Shown here: positions 12,500 through 24,702 of the stretch, one piece after another
Layout: every line of letters begins with the position of its first letter
How positions within the stretch are numbered: position 1 is the first letter of the stretch
Assembly: GCA_950097015.1 (NCBI GenBank)
Contig: CATNEN010000039.1
Span: 14,354,501 to 14,418,500, forward strand
DNA from: Macrostomum hystrix
Lineage: Eukaryota; Platyhelminthes; Macrostomidae
Length of the DNA stretch: 64,000 nucleotides
Direction of reading: 5' to 3'
Notes under the pieces: generated by a model
Database searches by the model: none
Told to the model about the DNA's origin: nothing
Seen by the model: the letters and a program-made list of their open reading frames with translations, nothing else
Made by a program: the position numbers and the translations under genes

Positions 12500-14900
12500 T
12501 TGAACGATTGTGGCTTTTTGTTGAAACTAAAAAGAGTATAGTGTAGCATTTAGCAAGCGAATCAATTATACGAGCAAGAAATTTATTCAGATTAGGAAAA
12601 TCCTACGTAATCTGCGTATGGTAAATTGGTATATGTATACTATAATGCCCTCTAATTTTGCGTTCTATGGAAAATAAAGTTCGGCCATAGAACAAAATTT
12701 ATGAAATATAAAATACGATTGCTTATTTAATCTTTAAAAAATTGTACTGTTCTGAGCCGGGAATGTGTTGTCTATGGTAATTTTTAGTGAGATTATTTGA
12801 CAAAAACTAGGATATTATATCATAAAATCTCCTCGAAATAAGGAGCATTATATGGAACATTGAAGTGAACTTTGAATTAGGCTTTTACGTTTTGCCACCA
12901 CTGACTGACTGGCTGCTTCGTGACTTCGTGAGAAATTTATTTTTTGTCTATGGTCGGAATCATATGGTCTAAACCTATATGTCTATCACTCAGATGGGAT
13001 GCCCCCGAAAATAAGCAATCGAATTTCATATATGATAAACGCCGTTTAATTCATCATAGTCTATGGTTAGAATATCCTCGGCTGCAATCAATGGTCCTCG
13101 GCTCGCTACGCTCGCCTCGAGACCATTAAACGCAGCGTCGGACATTCTAACCACAGAATGTGAATTAAACAGCATTTATTATTTACCTAATAAAAGATAG
13201 TCCTTGTCCTAGTCCTTAAATCGTTTCGCAGTCCTCGTTTTTAGGACTGAGAAATAATTTTAATTACTGCCATTCTGCCTTCTTTTTGACAATGCTCGTG
13301 TCCACTGGAATCAGCTAGGCGTCAGCTAGGCGACAGGAACGCTGCCAACGCACTTGGCATCACTCTACAAGAACACCGCTGTCACACAGCCTCACTGCGA
13401 AGCCTGGCATCGTGAGAGCCTTCGGTACATACCCGCTGCATTTCCATAGAAGAAATAGTTGATTAAATTCAAAAGGTTTGGGTTCTATTTTTGTTTGTGT
13501 TGTTTTTGTTTAAGCTTTCTTCTCACGGCTATAACAACTAAATAAAAATCACTTTGACATTATAAAAGTTACAAAAGACGGATTTAGAGGGAATCGATTT
13601 CATTTCTTAAATATAGTCTACGGTAAACCCCGAGTGCTGACTAAATCAAACTCACATTTCTAGGACTGAGCTGGCCAAAGACTAAATAAATTTCACTTAT
13701 GTCATAAAAACGTTAAAAGGTATACTTTCGGATTAAATGATGAGCTCATTAGGATGTCTTACGCATAAACTATTCTTAACAAGCGAAATCCATACCTATG
13801 GATTTTCATTCTGTTTCGAGCTGCTATTTACGGAGAGCATCAAAGCTAAATTTATTTTGCTGCTAAAAGCCACACAATATTCTCAATACGAAATTAAAAA
13901 CAAATTTAAATATTTGTTTCACAATTTCCACTTTCAAAGCTAGTAGCTGCAAGTTATCAAATGATGCGTACTATTTTACGACTCAACCATGCAGCTACGC
14001 AGTTTACACAGTAAAGAGCGTAAAGATCGTAAAGTAAAGTGCCAGTGTAATCTGACAGAGAGCAAGCCTGGCAAGCAGTACAGTATGCACATAATACCTT
14101 AGTGCGTCCAAAAAGTTCTTAGACAACCCTAATATCTCTGCATGTGTTCGACCGATTTTGATGAACAAAGACAAAATCATAAATTAATATGTAATGAATT
14201 CAGCGCTTAAGTTTTAACTTACTCGTAGTCTGGTGGACAGAAAAAAGCTATCAATCATTTACTAAATAACCAACGAAATTAGCAATACGATTTTTTAAGA
14301 GCATCGAATAGGGACGCCAAGTGGCATGTCGCATCTGGTCTTTGAAATGGATCAGCAAAATATCTGATGGTTAATCTTAAAGCTTTCGCCAGGTACTCGT
14401 ATTAATCATTAATTGCAAGCTGTGTGGGCTTAGTCATAGATTATAAAGAGCGAAAAATGAAAATGTAAAATGAAAAACACTCGCAGTTACCACAGAATTC
14501 ACAGTTATATTGTATTCTGTGATAGTTACCTTATTTCAAATATTTTTGTAGACTTGTAGCGGCAGAACAGATTGCAGAAGTGCAGCTAGCTAATTTCAAT
14601 AGAACATCGTCGAAACTTTTTCTCCACGAAATCAATCGCCTTGGCCGTAGAAATGTCTCTGATAGTTGAAAAATGCAGTTTTTATACCGGGAATCCAATC
14701 AACCAATCAAAACAGACTATATTGCAGTACATTCTCCCATTAGACATGCGCGCTCTGGCGCACAACAGTAGAGACAGTTGGGCATAATTACTGGGGCATT
14801 CAAAGTTCCCAAATCTTCTGTGTCGATTCTTTTTTCGTACTATGCATCAGTTAAAAACGAATGCACCGACCCAGGCCACCCTGGGGGATATATGGGACCA
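12500..14900. other. Intergenic DNA
   Basis: Contains the foldback at 13044-13170. At about 14108-14135 the words tgcgtccaaaaagttcttagac resemble the subterminal sequence of mariner-type elements but are isolated. No gene was recognised. Confidence 0.5.
13044..13170. repeat. Imperfect foldback (MITE-like)
   Basis: The left arm starts gtttaattca and includes ggttagaat. The right arm is the reverse complement with several mismatches, ending tgaattaaac. The centre carries ctcggctcgctacgctcgcctcgag, itself partly self-complementary. No target-site duplication could be fixed, so this may be a decayed miniature transposon. Confidence 0.6.
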
Positions 14901-14936
14901 GCTACTGATTTCAGTCGATTTGGTTCGAATCACTTT

Positions 14937-15540
14937 TGATTCCTGCCACTTTTGATTCCTGCCACTTTTGATTCCTGCCACTTTTGATTCGTGCCACTTT
15001 TGACTCGTGCCACTTTTGATTCGTGCCACTTTTGATTCGTGCCACTTTTGATTCGTGCCACTTTTGATTCCTGCCACTTTTGATTCGTGCCACTTTTGAT
15101 TCGTGCCACTTTTGATTCCTGCCACTTTTGATTCGTGCCACTTTTGATTCCTGCCACTTTTGATTCCTGCCACTTTTGATTCTTGCCACTTTTGATTCCT
15201 GCCACTTTTGATTCCTGCCACTTTTGATTCGTGCCACTTTTGATTCGTGCCACTTTTGATTCCTGCCACTTTTGATTCCTGCCACTTTTGATTCGTGCCA
15301 CTTTTGATTCGTGCCACTTTTGATTCCTGCCACTTTTGATTCCTGCCACTTTTGATTCCTGCCACTTTTGATTCCTGCCACTTTTGATTCCTGCCACTTT
15401 TGATTCGTGCCACTTTTGATTCGTGCCACTTTTGATTCCTGCCACTTTTGATTCATGCCACTTTTGATTCCTGCCACTTTTGATTCCTGCCACTTTTGAT
15501 TCCTGCCACTTTTGATTCCTGCCACTTTTGATTCCTGAGA
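14937..15540. repeat. 16-bp tandem array, 38 units
   Basis: The monomer is ttttgattcNtgccac. Almost all variation is at one position (N): mainly c or g, once t (15183) and once a (about 15455). One unit also has gactc for gattc. Because 16 is not a multiple of 3, all three minus frames encode the same 16-residue repeat and stay open; these are not genes. Confidence 0.97.
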
Positions 15541-15670
15541 AGTTGACAACTCCTTTATGATAAAGTTTTATTTCCTCACTATAATACTTGAAAATTATTA
15601 TACAAATTGCACCTGTACCGATTAGGCAAGATTGAGCACCCAACAGCACAGCCACAGCCACTGTACATAT

Positions 15671-15790
15671 GAAGGCTGCGTACGGCTGTTCAGTCCATGT
15701 CTAGGGGGTGCTACACCCACCCTCAAATATCCCAATATCCCAGCTAATGCTGTTACTCAAAATTTAACAGCTGGATGAACTGAAGCAATG
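15671..15790 (-). mobile_element. SINE-A body fragment
   Basis: The reverse complement carries the hallmarks of the family seen complete at 43390-43715: cattgcttcagt, a cagctgttaaa-type block, tgagggtgggtg, and a conserved block around atggactgaacagccgtacgc. The tRNA-like head is missing. Confidence 0.8.
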
Positions 15791-15987
15791 TGAGCTGTCT
15801 TTCCAGTGTATTGCTAAGAGACACGAATTGTTCTAGTGGAGTCGCGTATCAAAATCTACTTGTCAGCTGTGAAAATCTTTTGTGTCTATACCAGTTTATT
15901 TTTTGGAGAGAAAGTTTGCATTTTAGTTTGCTTTGGCGCGACTCACTCAAAAATGCGCAGTTTTTTCAGATTCAGCAGGAAATGTAT

Positions 15988-16328
15988 ACTTTTGATTCCT
16001 GCCACTTTTGAACCCTGCAGCTTTTGATTCATGCCACTTTTGAATCCTGCAGCTTTTGATTCCTGCCACTTTTGAACCCTGCAGCTTTTGATTCCTGCCA
16101 CTTTTAATTCCTGCAGCTTTTGATTCCTGCCACTTTTGATTCCTGCAGCTTTTGATTCTTGCCACTTTTGAACCCTGCAGCTTCTGAACCCTGCCACTTT
16201 TGAACCCTGCAGCTTCTGAACACTGCCACTTTTGAACTCTTCCACTTTGGAACCCTGCCACTTTTGAACCCTGCCACTTTTGAACTCTTCCACTTTTGAA
16301 CCCTGCCACTTTTGAACTCTGCCACTTT
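15988..16328. repeat. Second 16/32-bp array related to 14937-15540
   Basis: About 21 units of 16-17 bp. The first part alternates ttttgattcctgccac with ttttgaaccctgcagc, giving a 32-bp higher-order unit; the last part is ttttgaaccctgccac and gaactcttccac variants. The monomer is plainly related to the array about 450 bp upstream, and a SINE-A fragment lies between them. Confidence 0.93.
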
Positions 16329-16491
16329 CTGCGTCGAAAAATCTAATCCACAACCAATTGGCTTTGGCGATGAAACAGACCTCTGGTTAGGTGAGCACTC
16401 TAGCTGAACAGCCAGCTTAGTCCAGTGCTGCTCTCAATTATTTTGCTCAAAATCCTATAAAAAGAGGCTACATTTCACAGTACTACGTGCA

Positions 16492-16844
16492 ATGAACGAG
16501 CTGACTGTCAGTACACCTAGACTACTGATGGTCGAGGCTGCGTCTTGGTCTTACATTATTCGCATCAGCCAGTACTCCGGATTAACAGTGGGCAACGCCA
16601 GCACAGACTACGCGATGAATTTCGGCTCCTACGAGTATTTAACGGACAGCTCCAGCACAACTGGCGACGCACTCAGTTTACCCTAGAAGTAAAAAATTCT
16701 CAACAATGGACCGAGGCAATCATGCGTCCTCTATATAGTAGTTGTTTACAGGCAACCTGCGGCTACGGCGGTTCCAATGAAATCTACCAGACGTCAGCTG
16801 TCAGCGATTTTAACGGGATCATGTATCGGCTGTATGCCGCATAA
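16492..16844 (+). pseudogene. Fibrinogen C-terminal domain (FReD), frameshifted
   Basis: The first frame (16492-16686) reads ELTVSTPRLLMVEAASW, then a SQYSGLTVGNAS region and SSSTTGDALSLP, which lines up with the middle of a fibrinogen-related domain up to its GDALS motif. Just after this a stop occurs, and a different frame carries on with KFSTMDRGN, a Cys pair region and DFNGIMYR, matching the FReD segment FSTxDRDND...C...NLNGxY. A single reading-frame break near 16680 therefore splits one domain. FReD proteins are secreted lectin-like or matrix proteins. No upstream exon was found, although an acceptor-like atttcacag precedes the region. It may be a pseudogene, or the break may be a sequencing error. 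Confidence 0.6.
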
Positions 16845-17142
16845 TGCGAATAATGATGCGGCTTATTGGGCTGCATTTAGCATTCGGCTGCTGCAGCTTT
16901 GGACGGAGCTCGCATGTTGTGAATAGACAAGTAAGTTTTTTATTGCTTTACTTATGAAAATGATTAACTACTAAAGTAAAAACAAAGAGATGAGATTTTA
17001 TTTTATTATTTTATTTCCATAAATTTTATTCGGTTTGGTTATATGCTTATATGACCAGATGCATATAAAATGCATAAGATCCCTTTTATTTACTCGAGAA
17101 AATAGAATCCTTTTAGTTTGAATTGTACGAGTACTATGATAG

Positions 17143-17733
17143 TGTGACGTTGTCACTTGTTGAAGGCGCCCCTGCAATATTACTCTATGCGTTGATTACA
17201 TGCTTAATTTCCTAATTATGTACTAGCTTGGGCCGTTTTAACTCATCGTATAATATCATCCAACTCTGTTAATTTATATTATTAAGTCAAATTATTAGGG
17301 CGCTACTGTTAGTAACCATAAACGCATATCGCGCCATTCTAGCTATTTCCTACGCGTATCTTAATGTATTTTCCCCCGGCCAATGAGCGTGCGAGCTCTG
17401 GCTGGCCGGAAGTATCGATCGCTATGTTTTGCAGTCTGCCTGGTTTACTTAATCGAGGGCTCTGGGCCCGCTCGCGCCTCACACTCTTTCCGTTCCTTTC
17501 CCTTCCGCTCGCGCCTCACATTCTTTCCGTTCCTTTCCTTTCCGCTCGCGCCTCACCTTCTCATTCTCACTCTCGCCCTTCTACGTTTTCGTACTGTGCC
17601 ATTCTCTCACTACACTCCACTACATTCGGTTCTGTTCGTGTCTAACCCTCACCATTAACGAGCTCCTACGCCTTACATAACGCCCTGCTTGTCGACGTCC
17701 CAGTGTATACAGAATAAAAGTGCTACCGCTACA
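17143..17733 (+). mobile_element. Putative solo LTR
   Basis: This stretch starts tgtgacgttgtcac and ends agaataaaagtgctaccgctaca, giving TG...CA ends, a length of about 590 bp and an AATAAA signal near the 3' end. Its 3' half matches 6712-7009. The CT-rich gctcgcgcctcacactcttt block is internally repeated two to three times at 17470-17560. No target-site duplication is clear, so the left boundary is provisional. Confidence 0.45.
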
Positions 17734-17914
17734 TCACAGACATTACTGACTCTGAATTGCCGAACTTACAATTGCCGCCGCTCTGACTTCGACTTCGTCC
17801 TTTGTTTTAATCGTCACAATAGGGTGTCGAAGTTAAAGTGTAAATCAATCTTGGTTTTTGAAAGTCTGGCAGTGTAACAAGCCCTCAGTTTTTCTGCCCC
17901 CAAATGAATTTTAC

Positions 17915-17990
17915 CTCGCTGCGGATTCGAGCTCAGGGTCATTGGTACGAGTGGCGAACGCGATAAACACCCTCTCCGCCACTCACCCCA
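17915..17990 (-). mobile_element. SINE-B, tRNA-like head
   Basis: The reverse complement reads as a Leu/Ser-type tRNA-like head: gtggcggagagggt (A-box region) and gagctcgaatccgcagcgagg (B-box and T-arm). Similar heads occur at 38366-38450 (-), 51115-51205 (+) and 59982-60052 (-). Confidence 0.6.
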
Positions 17991-18446
17991 TAAGTAAAGG
18001 GCAATTGCATAAGCAGCAATTATATAGAATTTCAGTTTTATTATCATTGCTAATCGGCTATTTTGCGACATTTGATACTTGCCTTAACAATAAGACTTAA
18101 CATTAGGGTCAACACTATGTGGTCCTTTTGTGCCTGACGTTTGGCTGAGGTTGCTGTTATGAGATAGCACTTCAGGTATTGGAAGTGTTATTATTATTTT
18201 TATTATTAAAACGCGCACGCCATCTATGGGTGCTGATTTTTTTTCCTTTATATATTTTTGTTGACAAATATTTTAATGGACAACGAAAAACATAACATCA
18301 AAAGCGAAGTTTTGTAGGATTCCACTATCGAGCTGGGAAGGGAAAAGCAAAAGCAAAGGTATTAAAAATAAGAGCAGTAAAAACACAAGGGACGCCACGA
18401 ATAAAACAATATATATATTGTTAAATGTTAATACGACCTCGTAGTC

Positions 18447-18743
18447 TCAGGGCAGCTGTTCCCTTATTTTAGAGATATCTATGATGTATTTTGCTAAAGC
18501 TTCAGTGGTTTCCCTATCGTCTTGAGCCATTATGTAGTTAGATTTCTCTTCTGCTGTTAAGGATATGAAATTGGGAGTTTTCCCAGAAATTTCCTTCTCA
18601 AAATTCGAACGTGCTGCGCTATACATATTCCAACTGCACTTAAAAAGGAAGTGGACCACGTTTCCAACTTCTGTTTTGCACTTACTACATAATCTATTCT
18701 CATACGGAATTTTCGGTCTTGCAGTTCGCAATATGTTTCGCAA
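18447..18743 (-). pseudogene. LINE C-terminal zinc-finger fragment
   Basis: The minus frame contains NRLCSKCKTEVGNVVHFLF followed by KC, a CxxC-H-C arrangement typical of the C-terminal end of many non-LTR retrotransposon polymerases. The reverse transcriptase core is absent, so this is a truncated copy. Confidence 0.5.
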
Positions 18744-18802
18744 GCTAGCTTATGGTTTCCTAGTGTGGAAAACTTTCAGTTTTCCTTCAGTACTTTCCTT
18801 CA

Positions 18803-18836
18803 GGCGCAGCTCCTTCAGTACTGAAAGATGATAGAT
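18803..18836 (+). repeat. 34-bp copy of ankyrin gene exon 1
   Basis: The sequence from ggcgcagctcc to gatgatagat is identical to 19122-19155 inside exon 1 of the ankyrin gene, 319 bp downstream. It is preceded by slippage-like repeats of ttccttcag. Confidence 0.95.
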
Positions 18837-19055
18837 GAAATAGTATGAAATTGTCGGGTGGTGGAATTGCCGCGGAGTGCCCTTGGAAAATTCGTGGGAA
18901 TTCCTCGCTGCAAGCTATGCGAAATTTGTTAAAGCTGACATAATGTATATTTATAAATTAATTCAAGCCACAAAAATACCGCCGCAAAACATTTAGCCGG
19001 CCTTCTACTTGGACTTATTTGTCACAGCCGGTAAAAAAGCCCCAATTTAAAAAAC

Positions 19056-19761
19056 ATGACAGAAAAAAAAGATCGCAGAAGGCTGCGAGTGAACCGCAAT
19101 GGGGCGTCCCACAAGAAGGAGGGCGCAGCTCCTTCAGTACTGAAAGATGATAGATCTCCCGATATGGATATCAGTGGTCGAAACGCCATGCTTCGAGCTG
19201 TCGCTCGTGGTGACGTGGAAGACTTTGAAGGACATTTCAAGTCTTGTAACGGTAGTAGTACAGCTGTGAACTACAAAGACTACAGCCAGAGAACAGCGTT
19301 GATGCAAGCTTGTCTAGCAGGCTCCTTCGACAGTACTAGGGTCTCAATCAACAACCAGCTGGTGAAGCTTGACTACCAGGTAATATTTGATACATTTGAC
19401 AGCGAAATAATTTGCAATGCAATAGAATCTCCATCAACCATCAAATCTCTTTCAATTTGCGCAGGATATTTCCGGCTTCACAGCGCTGATGCATGCAGCT
19501 CAGAGAGGTCACCATTTAATAGTGGATCTGCTGCTCAAGAAAAAGGCGAACCACCAGTTGGTTGACTCTCGAGGCAACACTGCCATCATCCTCGCTGCCA
19601 GGCGCAACCATGTGGACTGCCTGAAGGCTTTTGCGAAGTACGTCAATGACCCTGCCGACTGGGTCGTAAAGGGAGAGTATGGACTCACAGCGGAGCAATG
19701 GGCTCAGACAAATCAACGCTTGGAAGCTTTGGCGCTCATAAGGAACACATTAGTGGGTTAG
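19056..19761 (+). CDS. Ankyrin-repeat protein, short (paralogue 1)
   Basis: Two exons, 19056-19379 and 19465-19761, join in phase 0 across an 85-bp intron (gtaata...gcgcag) to give 206 aa. The N-terminus is basic. Ankyrin-like units start at DISGRNAMLRAVARGD, at NYKDYSQRTALMQACLAG, at DISGFTALMHAAQRGH and at DSRGNTAIILAARRNH, ending in a GLTAEQWA segment. The overall pattern recalls ANKRD33-type proteins, but that link is tentative. Ankyrin repeats bind other proteins; no enzyme domain is present. Exon 2 is almost identical to exon 2 of the paralogue at 26472-29401, whereas exon 1 is strongly diverged. Its 3' end after GLTAEQWA differs from the paralogue and ends in TAG without an obvious third exon. 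Confidence 0.75.
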
Positions 19762-22100
19762 TGAATTTTCACATTAGTGAAAAACATTCTCTTTCATTTT
19801 TCCTATTACAATAGTTTTAATACAGCTGCAGTAATTTAAAACTCATATTTCAGAGTCCAGAGAAATTCAACGTCGATTGAGATGTGAATGACTACGTACT
19901 ATGATGTTACGAATCGAAGCTCGTACATATAGTCAAATTACTGATATCGTAAATTTTACGGAGCAGTGGAGCAGTTTAACATTTTTCCTTCGCTTTCTAT
20001 TCCTTCGTTCTGTTGCCAAATTGTTACTTATGAATTTCATGAACATGTGATCGCTTTTATTCTTAAAATCGTTATATTTTTACTCTAAATTGTTTGTGTG
20101 ATTTGTTACAGGAAGTTGATAGTGCATTTTGCCCATAATTGTTTTGTCTGTTTAATTTTTATACATATTTATTTAAATTTTCCGTAATTCTTCTCTACGA
20201 GTGTATTCTTTTTCCTCTATATTTTTTACTTGTCAAAAGTACAAATACCGGCGACAATAAATTTGTTTCGGATTTATGTATTTCAATCATTATACGTGCT
20301 ATCAAGTCACGACATCAAGCGTATATAGCTACCAATATCTTTAATCTGACTTACCAAAAGAGGTAGCGCTGATTTCCCTCTCAAAAACACGAAAGTAACG
20401 CTTAATTAACACAATTAACACTTCATTAACCCTTAATTAAAAAACAAATTAACTAATTGAAGCAAAAAAGTGCATGAAATTATTTTATTATTTTATTATT
20501 AAGAAACATTCCCGAAAAATAAAAGTTAACCGATTTTAATCAGTGACGTAATTTAAAATAGTTCAATTGTTTGCTTTTGCTTCGGATATTTCGCAGATGT
20601 ATTATTTGATAAATAGCAGTAGATAAGCCTACTTTGAGAGCAAAGAGGGTTTAAAGCTAGATGTTAAATTTCGAATACTCTCCGGGGTCGGTGTCCTAGC
20701 TAGCAATCTTTAATATTAATAATAATATATAATAACTGCAGGAGGGCTGCGGGCAACGGCACATAACCTCGTATTTAGTAACACAAGACCCACTGCCAGC
20801 GAGGAGGCGTTTCTGCCCATTTCGCGGACTACTAAACACACACGCACAAATACCGTACGCTGCCTGCCAGGCGTCGCACGTACTCGGCTAGCTGCACTGG
20901 CAATGCCGCTACTGGGCGAACTCCCTCGAGGTCGCAGAAGCGCCGCCACTGCTCGACGTTTAAGGCGTTGGAGGCCTTGGTTTTTTTCGGAAACTGGTAA
21001 CGAAAACAGGTAACGGGAAATGCATACTGTTGGTAACTACTCGTTAACCATCATTTTCGTTACCAGCCCATGGTAACGCGAAACAGTAACGTTGCAAAAA
21101 AGTAACGATCGATCGTTACCAAATTGGTAACTAGTATTGGGTAGTGCCCTACACTGCGCCTTCATGAGGTCGATCTTGGCAGCAAAGTCACCGGGCTTGA
21201 ACCGCATGTAAAAGCCGCTAACGGTCTCAAATCGGCCAGCAGCGACTTCATTCTTCAACTGCCCTTCGACCAAAATATTGTACTCAACCGAAAGAATTTC
21301 CACATAGTTTTCACATTCAAGTGAATTATAGATTGAGACAAAAATAGTGATACTTATTATTTTACTATGCTCTACTAAGTTTAGGCTTTAATTTAAACCA
21401 CGTCCTACTCTGTGGACGACGCTCCCTTGTTGTCTGCTGTCAGCGCTGTTCCGACAGATCCTATCGGTTAACACTCTTTCTGCCAGTCGGCGTAGGTTTA
21501 GAGGGGGCACTTATGGTACTCTCGCAAAACTTCGCAAAACAGGCGCCTATCTAGATCTAGAACGCCCTGAGCTACCTCGAGAGCTACCTCGAGAACTGAC
21601 AAGCAGCTTGTGGTTAGGCCAGGTGTAACAAAAGGCCGGGCAATGACACACTCGTTACTACTAACAGGAGTGCTTGTTGCTGCAAGCCAGTTTATGTTAT
21701 AATTACCATACTGTCCATATTTATTTTGAGGCTGTAGAAAAGCAGATTCAAAAGAAACTCAAGTGTGGACGGTATCGCGAGTGCCCGACCGGCTGTCGTC
21801 CGCAAGTGGTCAGTGCCCAAGGAGCCCTGCTCAAAGGTGGTGACCTTCTGTCACGTTGCAATCACGCAACCACGTTGCAACAGCGTTGCAATACAGTCCG
21901 GTGCATGTGGAAGAGTTGGGGCAGCGTTGCTTCGTCGGTTCGATGGCAGTTGAGACTGGACCTACATCGATTGGGATAAGGTCGCGGCTGGAATGTTTGC
22001 CAAACAGCCAATCAAATACAAAGAGGCGATGGCTCCACTGCTGGCAATTCTGCACCGGAGAATAGCTAGAAGGCTGTAATTTCAGCATGTCATATTACGA
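19762..22100. other. Intergenic DNA with GGTAAC-rich segment
   Basis: No gene was recognised. At 20985-21150 gtaacg/cgttac words occur in both orientations, including the palindrome gtaacgatcgatcgttac (21101-21118). Such clusters are seen near ends of hAT-type transposons, but no transposase or terminal pair was found. Confidence 0.4.
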
Positions 22101-23290
22101 TAACTATGTCATATTACGTCATATTATGCCATATTATATTACATGTCATTTGTCATAGTACTCGTATAAACAATGGTACTTTTAAATGGTACACCGGTAG
22201 TTTAGAGGCCTTTGCAGATGATTGCGCGGATGTCCTTACGGTGTGGTTAAAGGGGATCAGTCGCCAGCTGCTTGTCTACATGGTTTCGTGTCAACTGATC
22301 AGCACCGGATCTGAAGAAGCATACCGCTACCACACTCTTTCTGCGAGGCACAAAATGAGATCTGAGACTGCGCATCTCAAGAAAACGACCGATATCGCCA
22401 CTCGTGTTGCTGTTCAACGGTGAGTCAGCTGTTCTGATAGCTTTCAGCTGGGCAGTCATCATCTGCTGTTGATGGGGCCACGGACTACTCAAGTAGAGTA
22501 GACCACTATCTACTAGTGGTCCTTGGATGGGGCATGCTCCGAAAATCTTGTTTGCTGCCAACTTGACATTCTTAGACATCCTCGAGGCCTGGCCGTGCGT
22601 CTGGAGCACAGGAGACTCTCCAGTTGAAAAAACGCGTGCGCCAGGTGCTTCTGCCGAGGCTAGTGGGGCGGGCGCCGCTGTGCCCAGTGCTGCGACCGGC
22701 AGAATCGCTTTCTAGCTGACAAGTTAGGCGCGGCTGGCTTCAAGCGTGAGCCCTTCTCAGCCCTCAGCCTAGCTCCACCAAAGTGGTGCGACCTGGGCCT
22801 CTGAGCAAGGCGTGCCTGTGCATCACATCATGCGGATCGGAGACTAGAAGAGTGATGCAGTGCAGCGGTACCTCCCGACCTCCCGCAGTTTCAGCAGGGC
22901 TTGGCGGCGTCCGCCGTGTTCACGAATACGTGATGGCGTAGGAACTCAAATTTAATAACCTTGCTCATTTTTATCAAAGTTGTTTTCAATTGTTTCAACC
23001 TATTTTCAATCGCTTGTTTTTAACTTCTCTGCAGTGCAGACAGTATTTTTGTAATATTTTAATCTTTGCATAGTACTACAGTTCTCAAAACTTTCTGCAC
23101 TTCTAGCAAATTCTAGCAATACGAGCTCGTAGACAATTCGGCTCGTAGACCGAAGTTACTTTAAGTACGAGCGAGCCGGTCTGTTAAGCAAACGGCAGAA
23201 AATAAGTCGCAGAAAAATGACTCAAAAAATTTCACTAAAATACGAGCTATAATGAATCAAATATATTTTAAGGAAAACATCAGTTCGATT
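22101..23290. other. Intergenic DNA, nothing recognised
   Basis: Contains chance ORFs only. A GC-richer block at 22640-22940 may be retroelement debris, but no protein motif could be read in it. Confidence 0.4.
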
Positions 23291-23299
23291 TATATTTTC

Positions 23300-23800
23300 A
23301 CGTTGACATCGTGAAAACATATCGGTGGGTCGAAGCCCAGCGCGAATGCGAACGTTACGACGCGCGTTTCCGTCCTGGATGGCGGTGCCCGGAATCCGGA
23401 ATATACCACGCTCGCCGGACTGCGCCTGGATGAGACTGGCCAGCGCTTCAATCAGGTCCAGAGCCTCAAAACCTAAGGCTCCTCGAATCTCAACGCCGAC
23501 TGGGCGGAAGTCGAAGCGGTCGCTCAGGTCGGCAAACCGTCGAATCGTCGTGAGCTGCGCGCCTCCAGGGCCCATCGGCTCGAGCACTGCATGGTAGCAA
23601 GACGATTCGGACGTTCAGCTCGTTGAGCCGGCGTGGCGCGCCCCAGGCCGCGCGGTTGCAGGTCAGCGTGTGGTCGCCGAACTAATCAAGCGCCACGCGG
23701 CACTCGCAGACTCCGGCAGGCCAAGCCGCAGGCCGATGGCTGTGGGCAGTTCGATGTCTGACATCCATCCCGGCTGATCGGCAGACCGAGGAACAGCGCT
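23300..23800 (-). pseudogene. Retroelement polymerase C-terminal fragment
   Basis: Minus-strand reading gives GLRLGLPE, then (other frame) a CRVALD, FGDHTLTCNRAAWG segment, then FRPVGVEIRGALGFEALDLI and GNARRNV. This order (a Cys/His cluster, a FxPVxVEtxGxxGxeAxxLi block, then QRGNAxxV) is the tail found on many metazoan non-LTR retrotransposon polymerases. Frame changes and stops show that it is dead. Confidence 0.5.
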
Positions 23801-24702
23801 GCAGACTCAGAAGTGGATGTAGAGTGCAGTCGGGCGATATCGCGATGGACCGCATCTACTGGCTTCTGCGAAGCTGATAAAGGTGCCTTCTGGCTCGCTC
23901 AGACCGCGGGCGGCTTGCAGGAAAGTGTCAGTTAAAGTAAACATGACGAATGTCTGCAATTATTACTGCGACAAGCTATAGCTAGAATGATGGATTCTAT
24001 TTACCTTTACTCTTTGAGACGATCAGCCCATGCAAGAGCTAATTGGCTGCGCTTGCTCCACAACTGGCAAGTAGCGCAGCTGGCTTTAGTCCGTGAACAA
24101 TATAAGGTTCTGTTAAGCGTACACTTTTTGCGTACGTACTATACGCTGCGACACTTAAGAATTTCAGAATTTCTCTGCCTGCTTGTTGGGTACAGGAATT
24201 TTTTCAGTTAATCTGTACTATTTATACATTAGCTGGGTTCGGCATATCAGGCATACAGTATATAAAGCCTCCATATTTTGCTTTATCTTACAAGTGGCAA
24301 GGTAAAATACAAGCTAGTAATATCGAATTAAAAGACACCCGATAAATGGTAGAAAATATGATAATTTAATTAGCTCGTACTATCTACGTAAAACACATGC
24401 ATAACTTTTAGTTTAAAACTAGTTTACTAAAAATATCGACTTGCGCTTAACTTTGAAAAGAAGAAAAATCCAAGATTTCAAAATGCCACGAAATAGTCCG
24501 ACGCAGAAAAGCGATGGCGAAGTCTTGAACCATAAAAGGAGAGTCCATAGTAATCTGAAAGAGCTTCAACGGCTTCAATCCTTACGTGAGTAAATTTTGC
24601 GGCGAATAATTTTTTCCTTGATTTGGATAGTTAGGTCACATTGTGGCGGGCAGCTCAGGTAACACTTCGAAAAGAAGATTACAAAAAGCAATATCTAGCC
24701 TA

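Noticed and set aside
14847-15661. Three overlapping minus frames encoding an SGRNQKWQES repeat
   Set aside because: A 16-bp period makes all three frames encode the same peptide; this is an array artefact.
21037-21303. 88-aa minus frame beside a GGTAAC-rich segment
   Set aside because: No recognisable domain; it overlaps short inverted gtaacg words, so it is more likely repeat DNA.
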